Below, in pieces: positions 1 through 9,074 of a stretch of DNA of 64,000 nucleotides. This DNA comes from Trinickia soli (GTDB taxonomy: Bacteria > Pseudomonadota > Gammaproteobacteria > Burkholderiales > Burkholderiaceae): the NCBI RefSeq assembly GCF_002879855.1, contig NZ_PNYB01000008.1, positions 186,001 to 250,000 on the forward strand, given 5' to 3'. Position 1 is the first letter of the stretch; every line of letters starts with the position of its first letter. The translations under genes and the position numbers were made by a program. A model generated the notes under the pieces. It had not been told where the DNA came from. It searched no databases and saw only the letters and a list, made by a program, of their open reading frames with translations.

Positions 1-118
1 CAATGCGCGCGATCTCGTACCACCGCCGCTCGTCGACCTCGACGACGATTGAGGGAATGTGGCCCTCGCCGTCCATAAGGCGGGTCGATCCATCGATTCG
101 CGTCAAGTCGAGTCGCAT
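1..118 (-). CDS. Start of a hyfG-like hydrogenase/NuoC-D-type subunit gene (partial)
   Basis: The frame opens with ATG at 118 and runs off the left edge of the window, so only 39 residues are visible (MRLDLTRIDGSTRLMDGEGH and onward). It lies 3 bases downstream of the hyfF stop in the same direction, where hydrogenase-4 and formate-hydrogenlyase operons carry hyfG, the subunit that fuses NuoC- and NuoD-like parts. The identification rests on this position only. The visible N-terminus has no diagnostic motif, and the metal-binding cysteines of a true hydrogenase would lie outside the window. Confidence 0.5.
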   Translation of the reverse strand, partial: MRLDLTRIDGSTRLMDGEGHIPSIVVEVDERRWYEIARI

Positions 119-121
119 CTT

Positions 122-1585
122 CTACCCCAGCAGCATAGTTGCGGCCTGGCGATACCACATCGCCAAGTAAGGTGGCACGTAAAGGCCAAGCATAAGACCC
201 AGCCCCAGGTGCACGAACACCGGTAACAGCGCCGGCCGGTGCTCGAGCGACACCGCCGTTGTCGTTCCGCCAAACACCATCCCCTGCACGCGTGCGAAGA
301 TCGCCGCGAATGCGACGGCGAGCCCGAGCAGCAAGAACGGCGCGGCCCACGGCAGCGTGTTCATTGCGGTCGTCAGAATCAAGAATTCGCTTGCGAAGAC
401 GCCGAATGGTGGCAAGCCGAGAATCGCGAGCGTGCCGAGCATCATCCCCCAGCCAACCGTCGGACTGACTTGCAGCAGCCCGCGAATGGCATCGATCGCT
501 TGCGTGCCTGCCTTCTGTGCAGCATGGCCCACCGCGAAGAAGATCGCCGACTTGATCAGAGAGTGAACCGTCATGTGGAGCAGTCCAGCGAACGTCGCGA
601 CCGGGCCGCCGAGGCCGAAAGCGAACGTCATCAGCCCCATGTGTTCAATTGACGAATACGAAAACAGGCGCTTGACGTCCTTTTGCCGGAACAGCGAGAA
701 CGAAGCGATCAGCACCGACACGAGCCCGAACCCGATGAGCAATCGCCCCGGCAAGCCATTGCCGAGCGCGCCGTCGGCGAGCACCTTACAGCGCAGCACC
801 GCATACAGCGCGACGTTAAGCAGCAGGCCGGACAGTACCGCCGAAATCGGCGTCGGCCCTTCGGCGTGCGCGTCCGGCAGCCAGCTATGCATCGGTACAA
901 GCCCGACTTTCGTGCCGTAGCCGACGAGCAGAAACACGAAGGCGATCGACATGATCGTCGGGTCCAGGTGCGTTTTGATCGCGGCAAGGCTCGTCCACAG
1001 CAGCGCGTCACCGTCGGTCAGCTGCCGGCTCGCGGCGAGGTACAGCAAGATCGTGCCGAACAGCGCCTGGGCAATGCCGACGCCGCACAAGATGAAGTAC
1101 TTCCACGCCGCCTCGAGACTGGCGGCAGTTCGGTAGACGCTCACGAGCAGCACCGTCGCGAGCGTTGCGGCCTCCATCGCCACCCATAGCACGCCAAGGT
1201 TGTTGGTCAAGAGCGCGAGCAGCATCGCGAATATGAAAAGCTGGTACATGCTGTGATAGAGCCGCATTCGCGGGGCCGTCATCCGGCCGCGGGCTTCCTC
1301 CACTTGCATATACGGCCCGGAGAACAGCGATGTCGTCCACCCGACGAACGCGGTCAGCGCAACCAGATAGACATTGAGCGGATCGACGAAGAATGCCCGC
1401 CCAAATGCGAACGATGGCCCCTGTTCGACGGTGCGCGCGGCGAGCGCGAGCGTCGCCGCGAACGTCAGGAGGCAAAAGCCGATGTTCAGGCTGCGCGCGA
1501 GGCGGCTCGCCCGCACACACGCGAGGCATGAGGCGCCCGCGAGCGGCATGCCCAGCACGGCGAGCACGACCTGAGCGTCATTCAT
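122..1585 (-). CDS. hyfF: Hydrogenase-4 subunit F-like proton-pumping membrane protein
   Basis: A 487-residue polytopic membrane protein of the NuoL/M/N antiporter-like family, which forms part of the proton-translocating membrane arm in Complex I-related hydrogenases. Family signs are the charged motif VGYGTKVGLVPMHSWLPDAH near residues 221-240, with the lysine expected for proton transfer, and KRLFSYSSIEHMG near 306-318. The ATG at 1585 overlaps the end of hyfE by 8 bases, consistent with translational coupling. The length fits HyfF rather than the longer HyfB, which is encoded separately upstream. Confidence 0.88.
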   Translation of the reverse strand: MNDAQVVLAVLGMPLAGASCLACVRASRLARSLNIGFCLLTFAATLALAARTVEQGPSFAFGRAFFVDPLNVYLVALTAFVGWTTSLFSGPYMQVEEARGRMTAPRMRLYHSMYQLFIFAMLLALLTNNLGVLWVAMEAATLATVLLVSVYRTAASLEAAWKYFILCGVGIAQALFGTILLYLAASRQLTDGDALLWTSLAAIKTHLDPTIMSIAFVFLLVGYGTKVGLVPMHSWLPDAHAEGPTPISAVLSGLLLNVALYAVLRCKVLADGALGNGLPGRLLIGFGLVSVLIASFSLFRQKDVKRLFSYSSIEHMGLMTFAFGLGGPVATFAGLLHMTVHSLIKSAIFFAVGHAAQKAGTQAIDAIRGLLQVSPTVGWGMMLGTLAILGLPPFGVFASEFLILTTAMNTLPWAAPFLLLGLAVAFAAIFARVQGMVFGGTTTAVSLEHRPALLPVFVHLGLGLMLGLYVPPYLAMWYRQAATMLLG

Positions 1586-2237
1586 CTTTGAGTCTCTCCA
1601 GATGATGGATGTCCAGGCTGTCGAACTGCTCGCGAATCTGGAACATGAACACGCCCAGAATCAGGATGCCGATCAGCACGTCGAGCCCGATACCGAGCTC
1701 GACGATCATCGGCATGCCGTTAGTGGCGGCCGTGGCCGCGAAGAATAGCCCGTTTTCCATCGACAGAAAGCCGATCACTTGCGGAACGGCCTTCGCGCGC
1801 GTGATCATGGCCATGAACGACAGCAGCACGCACGCGAGCGCGATGCCGAGCGTGCCGCGCGCGACCGAGGTCGCAAGCTGGCTGATCGGCGACGCGACGT
1901 TGAACGCAATGATGACGAGCACGATGCCGATCAGCAGCGTCGTCGGGATATTGATGAGCGGCTCGACGTCAGCCCGGACGTTGAGCCTGCGCACAAGCCG
2001 ATACAGGATCCACGGAATCAGCCCGACCTTCAGCACCAGCGTCAGCCCCGCAGAGACATACAGGTGCGCATCGCGCGTCACGAAGCCGAGAATCAGGTTT
2101 GCCGACACGAGCGCGACGCCCTGCAGCGTGTAGAGGTGGATCAGCGACAGGATTCGGCGCTGGCTTAGCATCGCGAACGAGAGCATCAGCAGCACCGCCG
2201 CGAGGAAATTGATGAGTTGCGTCGCGTAGCCGTGCAT
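1578..2237 (-). CDS. hyfE: Hydrogenase-4 subunit E-like membrane protein
   Basis: A 219-residue hydrophobic protein with about six predicted transmembrane segments. Its pattern (NuoK-like helices, the stretch ENGLFFAATAATNGMPMIVE near 160-179, and a charged C-terminus ending HHLERLKDE) matches HyfE. HyfE takes the NuoK position in the membrane arm of hydrogenase-4-type complexes. It starts 1 base before the hyfC stop codon region and its end overlaps hyfF. Gene order B-C-E-F is kept, but hyfD is absent between C and E. Confidence 0.85.
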   Translation of the reverse strand: MHGYATQLINFLAAVLLMLSFAMLSQRRILSLIHLYTLQGVALVSANLILGFVTRDAHLYVSAGLTLVLKVGLIPWILYRLVRRLNVRADVEPLINIPTTLLIGIVLVIIAFNVASPISQLATSVARGTLGIALACVLLSFMAMITRAKAVPQVIGFLSMENGLFFAATAATNGMPMIVELGIGLDVLIGILILGVFMFQIREQFDSLDIHHLERLKDE

Positions 2238-3188
2238 TCACGCTCCCAGCAGCAAGTGGACGAGCATGCCGATCACCGCCAGCAGAAAGGCGGACGCGAG
2301 GAACTCCGGCACCCGGAAGATCCGCATCTTGGCGTTGGCGGTCTCGACCACGGCGAGCGCAGCGCCGCCCACCATCAGCTTGACGAAGAGCGCCGGCACC
2401 GCCAGGAGAAGCGCGAGCGGATTGCCCGCATCGGCGATGCCCCACGGCATGAACAACGCGAGGCCGATGCACGAATAGGCGAATAGCTTGAGGCTGGCCG
2501 CCCACTCCATCAATGCAAGGTGTCGTCCCGAGTATTCGAGGATCAGCGCCTCGTGGATCATCGTCAACTCGAGGTGGGTGGTCGGATTGTCGACAGGTAA
2601 TCGCGCGTTTTCGGCGAGCGACACCATCGTAAACGCGATGCCGGCGAAGGCCAGGCTCGGGTAGATCACGAGCTCGCTGCGACCCAGCGTCGCGACGATG
2701 CCCGTCAGCAGCGTCGACTGCGTAATCAGCGACGCAGAGAGCAGAACCATCAGCAGCGCCGGCTCAGCGAGGAAGCCGATCAGCATTTCGCGACGGGCGC
2801 CCAGTGTGCCGAACGCAGTGCCGACGTCCATCGCCGCGAGCGACAGCGCAAAGCGCGCAAGTGCGAACAGGCCGACCAGCGCGATCGCGTCCGCGGCGGG
2901 CGCCAGCGGCAACTCAGTGGACAGCGTCGGCACGATCGCGCACGCAAGTGTCATCGCGGCCCAGACGACGTAGGGTGCGCCGCGAAAGATCGGGCTCGCG
3001 CCGTACGCGATGACCGATTCCTTATTGAACAGCTTGTGGAGCATCCGGTACGGCTGCCAGATGGCTGGCGCGTGCCGGTTCTGCAGCCACGCGCGGCATT
3101 GGTTGACCCAACCGGTGAGCAACGGCGCGGCAGCAAGCGCGACGACGATTTCGAGGGTCTGCGATATCACGCCGGACAGGGTTACCAT
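2238..3188 (-). CDS. hyfC: Hydrogenase-4 subunit C / formate hydrogenlyase subunit 4-like (NuoH-type)
   Basis: A 316-residue membrane protein of the NuoH/HycD/HyfC family, which anchors the hydrophilic arm and links it to the proton channels. Visible family features are the N-terminal region with PLLTGWVNQCRAWLQNR, the loop RREMLIGFLAEPALL, the DNPTTHLELTMIHEALILEY motif near 208-227, and a C-terminal helix. The ATG at 3188 was chosen because it gives the usual N-terminus and overlaps the hyfB stop by 7 bases; the same frame stays open much further upstream but only inside hyfB. Confidence 0.88.
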   Translation of the reverse strand: MVTLSGVISQTLEIVVALAAAPLLTGWVNQCRAWLQNRHAPAIWQPYRMLHKLFNKESVIAYGASPIFRGAPYVVWAAMTLACAIVPTLSTELPLAPAADAIALVGLFALARFALSLAAMDVGTAFGTLGARREMLIGFLAEPALLMVLLSASLITQSTLLTGIVATLGRSELVIYPSLAFAGIAFTMVSLAENARLPVDNPTTHLELTMIHEALILEYSGRHLALMEWAASLKLFAYSCIGLALFMPWGIADAGNPLALLLAVPALFVKLMVGGAALAVVETANAKMRIFRVPEFLASAFLLAVIGMLVHLLLGA

Positions 3189-5188
3189 CGTCTTACCACC
3201 ATCAACAACAGAATCAGCACAACGAAACTGTAGGTCAGATAGACGGCGATCTTGCCGGTCTGCAAGCGGCTTGCCCAATCGGCGACACGTTGCGTGAGCG
3301 CGGCAATACGCTCGTAGAGCGCAGACCAGGTGCGATCGGTGACCGACACCCGGTAGCTCGGCTGTGTGTCGAACGGGGACGGCAATTGCCGTTCGATGCG
3401 CAGTAGCGGTGCAAAGATCTCGCGGATCGGCTGCCCGAACCCTTCGGCCGTATCCTGCATTCGCGCGTTCGTGAATGGGAAGCCGCAACTCCATGGCGCG
3501 GCGCGCCGCAGGCGGCCGTGGTACAGGCGCCGCACCAGCATCCACGCAAGAGCGCAGCACGCCATGAAGAACAGCATGAATACGGCAGGCATGTAGCTCG
3601 CACGTGCCGTCGAAACCGGAACGAACAGAAGCCAGCCATGATTGGTGGCGCCGATGCCGCTGCCCACCAGGGTACGCGTGACCCGGTCCAACAACCTGAC
3701 GAACTGCGCGGGCATCAGTCCAAGCACTACGCTGGCGATCGCGAACCAGCAGAACCCAAGCCGTTCCCACGCGTTCGCATCGCGCGCGCGGTTCAGTGCT
3801 ACCTCTCGCGGTTGCCCGAGGAACACGATGCCGAAGAATTTGACCATGGTGTAGCCGGCCAACGCGGCGGTCATGGCAATCAACGCGGCCACTATCGGCA
3901 CCGTCATGGCGAGCATCGAATCCGGCAAATCCGGTGCGAACAGAAAGCTCTGCAGCAGCAGCCACTCCGCGACGAAACCACTCAGCGGCGGCAAGCCCGC
4001 GCTCGCCGCTACGCCCGCGAGCACCGCCCACGCCGTCCAAGGCATGAAGCGAATCAGCCCGCCGAGCTTGCCGAGGTTGCGCTCGCCCGTTGCGTGGAGC
4101 ACTGCGCCCGTGCCCAGGAACAGCAAACTCTTGAACGCCGCATGCGCGACGATCTGATAAAGCATCGCGGTCAGTGCGAGCGCGCAGAGGCTCGTCATCC
4201 CGTACGCGCGAAACAACACGGCGAGTCCGAGCGCGACGATCATCAAGCCGACGTTGTCGATCGACGAATATGCGAGCAGGCGCTTCATGTCGGTCTGTAT
4301 CGTGCTGAACACGACACCGAGCAGCGCGGTGCCGACGCCGAGCACGAGCAGCAGCACGCCCCACCACGCGATCTGCACGTGCAGCAGGTCGAACACGATG
4401 CGCAGCAGGCCGTACAGGCCGACTTTCAACACAAATCCGCTGAGAAGGGCCGACACGGGCGACGGCGCGGCGGGATGAGCTTCCGGCAGCCACACGTGCA
4501 ATGGGAAGATACCCGCCTTCGCACCAAATCCGACAAGTGCGAACAAGAACGCGAGCGACGCCCAGAACGCGTCGAGCGACTGCGCGCGCAGGTTGGCGAA
4601 CGTGTAGTCGCCGGTGCGGGCCTGCAGAATGCCGAAACAGAGCAACAGCGCGAGCGCGCCGATGTGAGAAATCAGGAAATACAGGTAGGCTGCACGGCGG
4701 ATCTCGCCGATCCGGTGGTTGGTCATAACGAGGAAGGTCGCCGACAGCGTCAGCGTTTCCCAGGCGACCATGAACACGTACGCATCGTCCGCGACGAGCA
4801 CCAATGCGATGCTCGAGATGCAAACGTGGTACTCGAAGCAGATGAGCCCGGGCGCCGCCCCTTCGCCCTTGCGAAAATAGCCGGCTGAGAAAGCCCCGAT
4901 CCCCGTGCTGACGATGCCGAGTACGAACAGGAAATAGCCGGACAACCGATCGACGCGCAGATGAAATGGCAGACCGGGTAACCCGATCGGCAGCACCGCC
5001 GTGGAGGGCTCAGCGAAGATGCCCGCGAGCCCCGCCGCGCTCAGCAGCAAACCGCCCAGCGCGCCGAGCGGAAACAGCCCGTGCGCCACGAGCCGCGTGC
5101 GATGCAGAACCCCGAGGCCCAGCGTACCGACCACGAGCCAGGCGGCGACGTCGAGCAGGACGAGATTGACGACAGGCACAGGTGCCAT
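3182..5188 (-). CDS. hyfB: Hydrogenase-4 subunit B-like proton-pumping membrane protein
   Basis: A 668-residue NuoL-like membrane subunit and the first gene of the hyf operon. The core antiporter motifs are present: VGFGAKAGIFPLHVWLPEAH near 217-236, the lysine-bearing KRLLAYSSIDNVG near 298-310, and a histidine-rich segment at VAHAAFKSLLFLGTGAV. The long C-terminal extension is typical of HyfB/HycC. The ATG at 5188 has a GGAGA ribosome site about 8 bases upstream. No HyfA-type ferredoxin gene precedes it, so the iron-sulfur and catalytic subunits must lie beyond the left edge or be missing. Confidence 0.88.
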   Translation of the reverse strand: MAPVPVVNLVLLDVAAWLVVGTLGLGVLHRTRLVAHGLFPLGALGGLLLSAAGLAGIFAEPSTAVLPIGLPGLPFHLRVDRLSGYFLFVLGIVSTGIGAFSAGYFRKGEGAAPGLICFEYHVCISSIALVLVADDAYVFMVAWETLTLSATFLVMTNHRIGEIRRAAYLYFLISHIGALALLLCFGILQARTGDYTFANLRAQSLDAFWASLAFLFALVGFGAKAGIFPLHVWLPEAHPAAPSPVSALLSGFVLKVGLYGLLRIVFDLLHVQIAWWGVLLLVLGVGTALLGVVFSTIQTDMKRLLAYSSIDNVGLMIVALGLAVLFRAYGMTSLCALALTAMLYQIVAHAAFKSLLFLGTGAVLHATGERNLGKLGGLIRFMPWTAWAVLAGVAASAGLPPLSGFVAEWLLLQSFLFAPDLPDSMLAMTVPIVAALIAMTAALAGYTMVKFFGIVFLGQPREVALNRARDANAWERLGFCWFAIASVVLGLMPAQFVRLLDRVTRTLVGSGIGATNHGWLLFVPVSTARASYMPAVFMLFFMACCALAWMLVRRLYHGRLRRAAPWSCGFPFTNARMQDTAEGFGQPIREIFAPLLRIERQLPSPFDTQPSYRVSVTDRTWSALYERIAALTQRVADWASRLQTGKIAVYLTYSFVVLILLLMVVRRW

Positions 5189-5298
5189 CCGGAATGTCTC
5201 CAGTACGCTCGCGTTGGACGAGGTGGATGGATAGCTGCGGATTCAACGGCGAGATCCCGTTCGCATTATGACATCGAAAGACCAATCCGGATAACAAG

Positions 5299-5321
5299 GC
5301 ATGATAATGACGTTATCATGC
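5299..5321. promoter_or_regulatory. 23-bp palindrome upstream of hyfB
   Basis: Two perfect 9-base arms, GCATGATAA and TTATCATGC, flank a 5-base centre (TGACG). The element lies about 110 bases upstream of the hyfB ATG in otherwise non-coding DNA. It has no T-run after it, so a dimeric-regulator operator is more likely than a terminator. The regulator is not identifiable from this window. Confidence 0.55.
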
Positions 5322-5432
5322 GAACCTCATGCGCCGAAAGCCGGCGCACACCGCAGCGGCTCGCCTCGTCGCTGAGTTCTGCGCCGACCGCTACGTCCTT
5401 GCCCCCTTTCCGGGCGAATAGATGAAGAGCCT

Positions 5433-5740
5433 ATGCCAGCGCAGTGCTATATGACCGGCATTACGGCCGACCTCGGTATCGAGCTGGGCAAGTTTTTTTA
5501 CTGGAATCGGTCGAACGTCGATGTGGACGCGCACGCAGTGATCGCAAACCGCGCGAAGCTCGGGATTCACCGGACAATGCTGGCGTCGTTCTTCGTCGGA
5601 GGCTTGGTCGGTGCAATCGCTTCAAGCACGTTGGCTATGTGTCAACGGGTCCGCTCGCCGCGGCGCTCGCCACGCTCGCAATCGTGCCTATAGTCGATGA
5701 CGTGCTGACGTATCTCTATGGCCTTAACCACAGGCATTGA
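5433..5740 (+). pseudogene. Frameshifted C-terminal remnant of a DUF1275 (YoaK-type) membrane protein
   Basis: One frame reads TADLGIELGKFFYWNR, then ASFFVGGLVGAI up to about 5617. The neighbouring frame continues FKHVGYVSTGPLAAALATL to a stop at 5740. Joined, these give a continuous C-terminal half of a DUF1275 protein, including the conserved glycine-rich helix. One base seems to be missing near 5618-5620 and the N-terminal half is absent, so this is a degraded copy. It sits between the hyf operon and the CopG gene, with no partner in sight. Confidence 0.65.
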
Positions 5741-5920
5741 TTCCGTATGACGTAAGGCGACTCGCATTGGGTCAACGCGCTGTCGGTGGCCGATCCCGCT
5801 TGAAGCGCCTGCACCGCCCGTCGCGACCCAGCGCCTCCGCACCGAAAATCCATTCCGTCGTGCGATCGAGGGCTGACGCATTATAATTGCATTAACATAG
5901 TTGGCAGACTCTTCCTCGCG

Positions 5921-6106
5921 ATGGAAACGAAAACCGCACGCCTGACCATCCTGATCGATCCCGCCAAGAAAGAGGCGTTTGAAATGCTCTGCGCGGCGCA
6001 AGATCTGACGTCGTCGCAAGTCGTGCGACAGCTGATCCGCGAGTATCTCGAGCGGCACGGTGTGAGCTACAAGACAAAAAGCCCGCTCGGCAAGCGCGTC
6101 AGGTGA
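5921..6106 (+). CDS. Small ribbon-helix-helix (CopG/Arc-type) protein
   Basis: A 61-residue protein. The first 15 residues (TARLTILIDPAKKEAF) make the short beta-strand of a ribbon-helix-helix fold, followed by two helices with SSQVVRQLIREYLERHG. The basic C-terminus (KTKSPLGKRVR) suits DNA contact. Such proteins act as dimeric repressors or as antitoxins, but no toxin gene follows: the next gene is convergent. A monocistronic regulator is the simplest reading, and the target is unknown. Confidence 0.75.
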   Translation: METKTARLTILIDPAKKEAFEMLCAAQDLTSSQVVRQLIREYLERHGVSYKTKSPLGKRVR

Positions 6107-6273
6107 AGCGTGGGCTGAGTGAAAGGCGAACGACCGTCGAATTGCTTGCGCCAGAGGCGACGATCGAGCGGTTGGGATTGCGCTGACGGCGGGCATACCG
6201 TCCGTCGACTCGACCAGCAGCGCAATGCTGGCTGGCGAGCGAAAAACAGGCTGCAATCAGGCGCGTTACCGCA

Positions 6274-6855
6274 CTATTCCTGCTTGATGCCTTCGGCCTG
6301 AATGTGCAATTTTGTGAGCATGTTAAACCCCAACTTTTTCCCGATATCAATTCCGAAGTCGGCACGATTGAACCGCCCGCTCGCCTCGACGCCACACACC
6401 TCGCGCTTGAAGAAGGGGTTCATGACGCACTTGAACGATTCGATCTTCAGATTGAGCGGAAGCGTGACGCCGTGCAGCGTCAGCGCGCCAATCACCTCGG
6501 CAGGCTTGTCGCCATCGAATTCGATTCGAGTGCCCTTGTAAGTCGCATTCGGAAATTGCTTGATATCGAACCCGTCCTTTCCCCGCAGGTTTTCGTCAAG
6601 CTGTGCGCTACCGGTATCGATCGAAGCCGGATCGATCGATACTTCCACCCCGCCGGTCTTCTTCGCGAAATCGAGCGTCACGGAACCGCTCGACTTCGTA
6701 AACTTTCCGCGCCAGATGGACACGCCGCCAAAGTGATCGACGGCGAAGCTGGGATAGGTGTGCGTCGGATCGAGCTGGTAAGTGGTGGCGAATGCGGTCG
6801 CCGAAAGCGACGCAGCAATCAGGCCGGCCGCGATGCAAAGGTTTCGTTTGCTCAT
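6274..6855 (-). CDS. YceI family periplasmic lipid-binding protein (second copy)
   Basis: A 193-residue YceI/lipocalin-like protein with a clear signal peptide ([23 protein letters not shown]). The mature part begins [20 protein letters not shown], the usual YceI opening that lines an isoprenoid-binding beta-barrel. YceI proteins are thought to bind polyprenyl quinone-like lipids in the periplasm. It is last in the six-gene minus-strand operon, 30 bases after another YceI gene. The two copies are clearly diverged, so this is not a recent tandem duplication. Confidence 0.88.
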   Translation of the reverse strand: MSKRNLCIAAGLIAASLSATAFATTYQLDPTHTYPSFAVDHFGGVSIWRGKFTKSSGSVTLDFAKKTGGVEVSIDPASIDTGSAQLDENLRGKDGFDIKQFPNATYKGTRIEFDGDKPAEVIGALTLHGVTLPLNLKIESFKCVMNPFFKREVCGVEASGRFNRADFGIDIGKKLGFNMLTKLHIQAEGIKQE

Positions 6856-6885
6856 TGTCTCCTCCTGGTTTCAGGTGAATCTCTG

Positions 6886-7449
6886 TCAAAACTTCGTTGC
6901 AACGATATGAAATTTGATCGCCACGTCGTCGGCAACGATCGAGGTATCCCGCCACTCGCCCGTGCCGATGCCGAAATGCAAGCGCTTGATCGGTAACGTG
7001 CCGTCCAGGCTTTGCATGTTGTCGCGCTGCGTGAGTGTCACGGGCACCACGACGCTCTCAGTTTTCCCCTTGATCGTGAGCTTGCCGGTCACGTTGTAGC
7101 GATTGCCGCCGACAGCGGCAATCGAACTCGAGACGAACGTTGCCGTCGGATACGTCTTGGCGTCGAACCACACTTTTCCGATGACCTGACTGTCGTAACT
7201 CGCGTCGCCGAGGTCATAGCTGCCAACGTCGACCGTCAGTTGCGCTGTGCCTTCGGCCGGCTTGGCCGGATCGAAGCTGATATGCGCGCTGAACTTCTTG
7301 AAGACGCCTTCGACTGGCACATTCATTTGCTTCGAGATCGCGGTGATCGAGCTTTTTGCCAGGTCGACCTCGGCGAGCGCATGACCCGACTCGACGAACG
7401 ACGCAGCCACGAACGCAGCCGCCATGCAGTAGTAAAGCGATGTCTTCAT
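6886..7449 (-). CDS. YceI family periplasmic protein (first copy)
   Basis: A 187-residue protein starting MKTSLYYCMAAAFVAASF. The ATG at 7449 was preferred over longer in-frame options because it begins a proper signal peptide. The mature domain (EVDLAKSSITAISKQMNVPV, then FKKFSAHISFDP) is YceI-like. The gene lies 13 bases after cytochrome b561. The YceI plus b561 pairing recurs in proteobacteria (yceI-yceJ in E. coli) and suggests a shared role with a membrane quinone-linked electron carrier. Confidence 0.87.
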   Translation of the reverse strand: MKTSLYYCMAAAFVAASFVESGHALAEVDLAKSSITAISKQMNVPVEGVFKKFSAHISFDPAKPAEGTAQLTVDVGSYDLGDASYDSQVIGKVWFDAKTYPTATFVSSSIAAVGGNRYNVTGKLTIKGKTESVVVPVTLTQRDNMQSLDGTLPIKRLHFGIGTGEWRDTSIVADDVAIKFHIVATKF

Positions 7450-7462
7450 CGGAAATCCTTCG

Positions 7463-8080
7463 TTACTTGAGGAAAGGCAGCATGCGATAGAGCAAACCAT
7501 CGCCGTCTAACCAATGATGTTTGACCGCGACCGCCACGTGCCCTATGACGAGCACCAGCAGTCCGTAGTCGAGCGTGATGTGAATGCTTTTGAGCCAAAC
7601 CTTGAGCTCCGGGTCGGGAGCGATTATCGGCGGCAACGGCACGATGCCCAGGTAGACGACAGGTATGTTGGACGCGGAACTGTAGAGATAGCCGGAAACC
7701 GGGATCGCAATCATCAGCACGTAAAGCAAGATGTGCCCGAGATGTGCCGCGCGACGCTGCCAGACGCGCATGCTGTCCGGCAGCGGTGGTGCACGATGGG
7801 TCAGCCGCCAAAGAACGCGCAGCACGGCAAGCGCGAGCACTGTCACACCGATCCATTTGTGCCATGAATAAAAGCGCAGCTTGTCCGGGGTGATGCCGGG
7901 AATCCGGGTCATCATCCAACCCAGCGCAAAGCCGCCGAAGATCAACGTTGCAATGATCCAATGCAGCGCGATCGCGCCTGCCGTATAGGCATTGCGCTGA
8001 ACATCGTTCGAATGAATACCGCTGGCTGCGTCTTTACCGATATCGTCCTGGCCGGCGTTACTCGCCATCGCCTGATTCAT
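7463..8080 (-). CDS. Cytochrome b561 family membrane protein
   Basis: A 205-residue membrane protein of the bacterial cytochrome b561 family, with four predicted helices and paired histidines for b-type heme: one in AGAIALHWIIATLIFGGFAL, others in YSWHKWIGVTVLA, LGHILLYVLM and IGHVAVAVKHHW. It probably exchanges electrons with quinone in the inner membrane. The ATG at 8080 has a strong GGAAGGAGAAGG ribosome site and overlaps the upstream hydrolase gene by 23 bases. YceI genes follow directly. Confidence 0.9.
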   Translation of the reverse strand: MNQAMASNAGQDDIGKDAASGIHSNDVQRNAYTAGAIALHWIIATLIFGGFALGWMMTRIPGITPDKLRFYSWHKWIGVTVLALAVLRVLWRLTHRAPPLPDSMRVWQRRAAHLGHILLYVLMIAIPVSGYLYSSASNIPVVYLGIVPLPPIIAPDPELKVWLKSIHITLDYGLLVLVIGHVAVAVKHHWLDGDGLLYRMLPFLK

Positions 8081-9068
8081 GGCACCTTCTCCTTCCGTTA
8101 GTCGAATCCACGCACACGACACGCTGCGCGCCGAGTCCTGCAACGCCCGCTTCCACAACGTCGCCCGCATGCAGGTATCGGCCGTAATGACTGCCGATCC
8201 CGGCAGGCGTACCCGTACAGATCAAATCGCCCGCACGCAAAGCGGCATGCCTGGACAAATACGCGATCTGTTCGGCAATTCCAAAAATCATGTCGCTCGC
8301 CGCGCCGTCCTGCATCAATTCACCGTTGAGCCGCAGCCACGGACGTAGTGCGGACGGATCCTCCACCGACCACGCAGGCACGAGCCAAGGCCCGCTCGGC
8401 AGCCAGCCGCCGCGCGATTTGGACTGCAGCCAGTCCGTTCCAAGCGTCGGCAGGTCCTGACGGATGATCCGGTCCCGCAACGTGATGTCGTTGACGACGC
8501 AATAGCCAGCGACATAATCCAACGCACACGCCGCCTCTACGTTGCATGCAGTGCGGCCTATCACCACGCCAATCTCGACTTCCCAATCGAGCGTGGCATC
8601 GCCCCTTTCGACGTGGAGTCCGTCGAACGGCCCCGATACCGAAGCCGGTCCCTTCAGGCAGACGTACGGTGCCCCCTCTTTGCGACGCTTTTCAATCGAA
8701 GCCAAGAAGGCCTCGCGACGAACCGGCTCGTTTACCCCGCCATCGGCGTCGAGCGCCGCTTGCAACACCTGCGAGCGGTAATTTCCGATCGTGCAATAGA
8801 CCTGCCGCGGCGAGACCGGCGCATGGACTCGAAACGCCGAGAGCTCGACCCCTTGCTCCGCGAGGAGCGCCTGGGTCGCCGTCGACCGGCATAGCTGCTG
8901 CAATCGCTCAACATTGACGGCCCAGTCGTCCAGCAACTCGACGATCGACGACGTGCCGCGCAATCCCTCGGAGCGCCAGTGCGCCAAAGCCATGACTCGA
9001 TCGTTGAAGAGCAACGCCGGAAAGGGGTCGCTCGCGGCAATCGAAACGTTGACAATCACGGGAAGCAT
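8058..9068 (-). CDS. Fumarylacetoacetate hydrolase (FAH) family protein
   Basis: A 336-residue FAH-fold protein. The acidic metal ligands appear in TLDWEVEIGVVIG (Glu-x-Glu near 158-160) and in VVNDITLRD (Asp near 190); LICTGTPAGIG is the usual C-terminal loop. The family includes C-C bond hydrolases, decarboxylases and hydratases of aromatic meta-cleavage pathways. It follows the AAHS carrier by 6 bases, so it probably acts on a product of the imported compound. The N-terminal 70 residues are family-variable and the exact reaction cannot be read. Confidence 0.85.
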   Translation of the reverse strand: MLPVIVNVSIAASDPFPALLFNDRVMALAHWRSEGLRGTSSIVELLDDWAVNVERLQQLCRSTATQALLAEQGVELSAFRVHAPVSPRQVYCTIGNYRSQVLQAALDADGGVNEPVRREAFLASIEKRRKEGAPYVCLKGPASVSGPFDGLHVERGDATLDWEVEIGVVIGRTACNVEAACALDYVAGYCVVNDITLRDRIIRQDLPTLGTDWLQSKSRGGWLPSGPWLVPAWSVEDPSALRPWLRLNGELMQDGAASDMIFGIAEQIAYLSRHAALRAGDLICTGTPAGIGSHYGRYLHAGDVVEAGVAGLGAQRVVCVDSTNGRRRCHESGDGE

Positions 9069-9074
9069 GAGCGT

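Noticed and set aside
3518-4888. 456-codon plus-strand open frame opposite hyfB
   Set aside because: The product is Arg/Gln/Glu-rich low-complexity sequence, the mirror of hydrophobic hyfB codons. hyfB is clearly the real gene.
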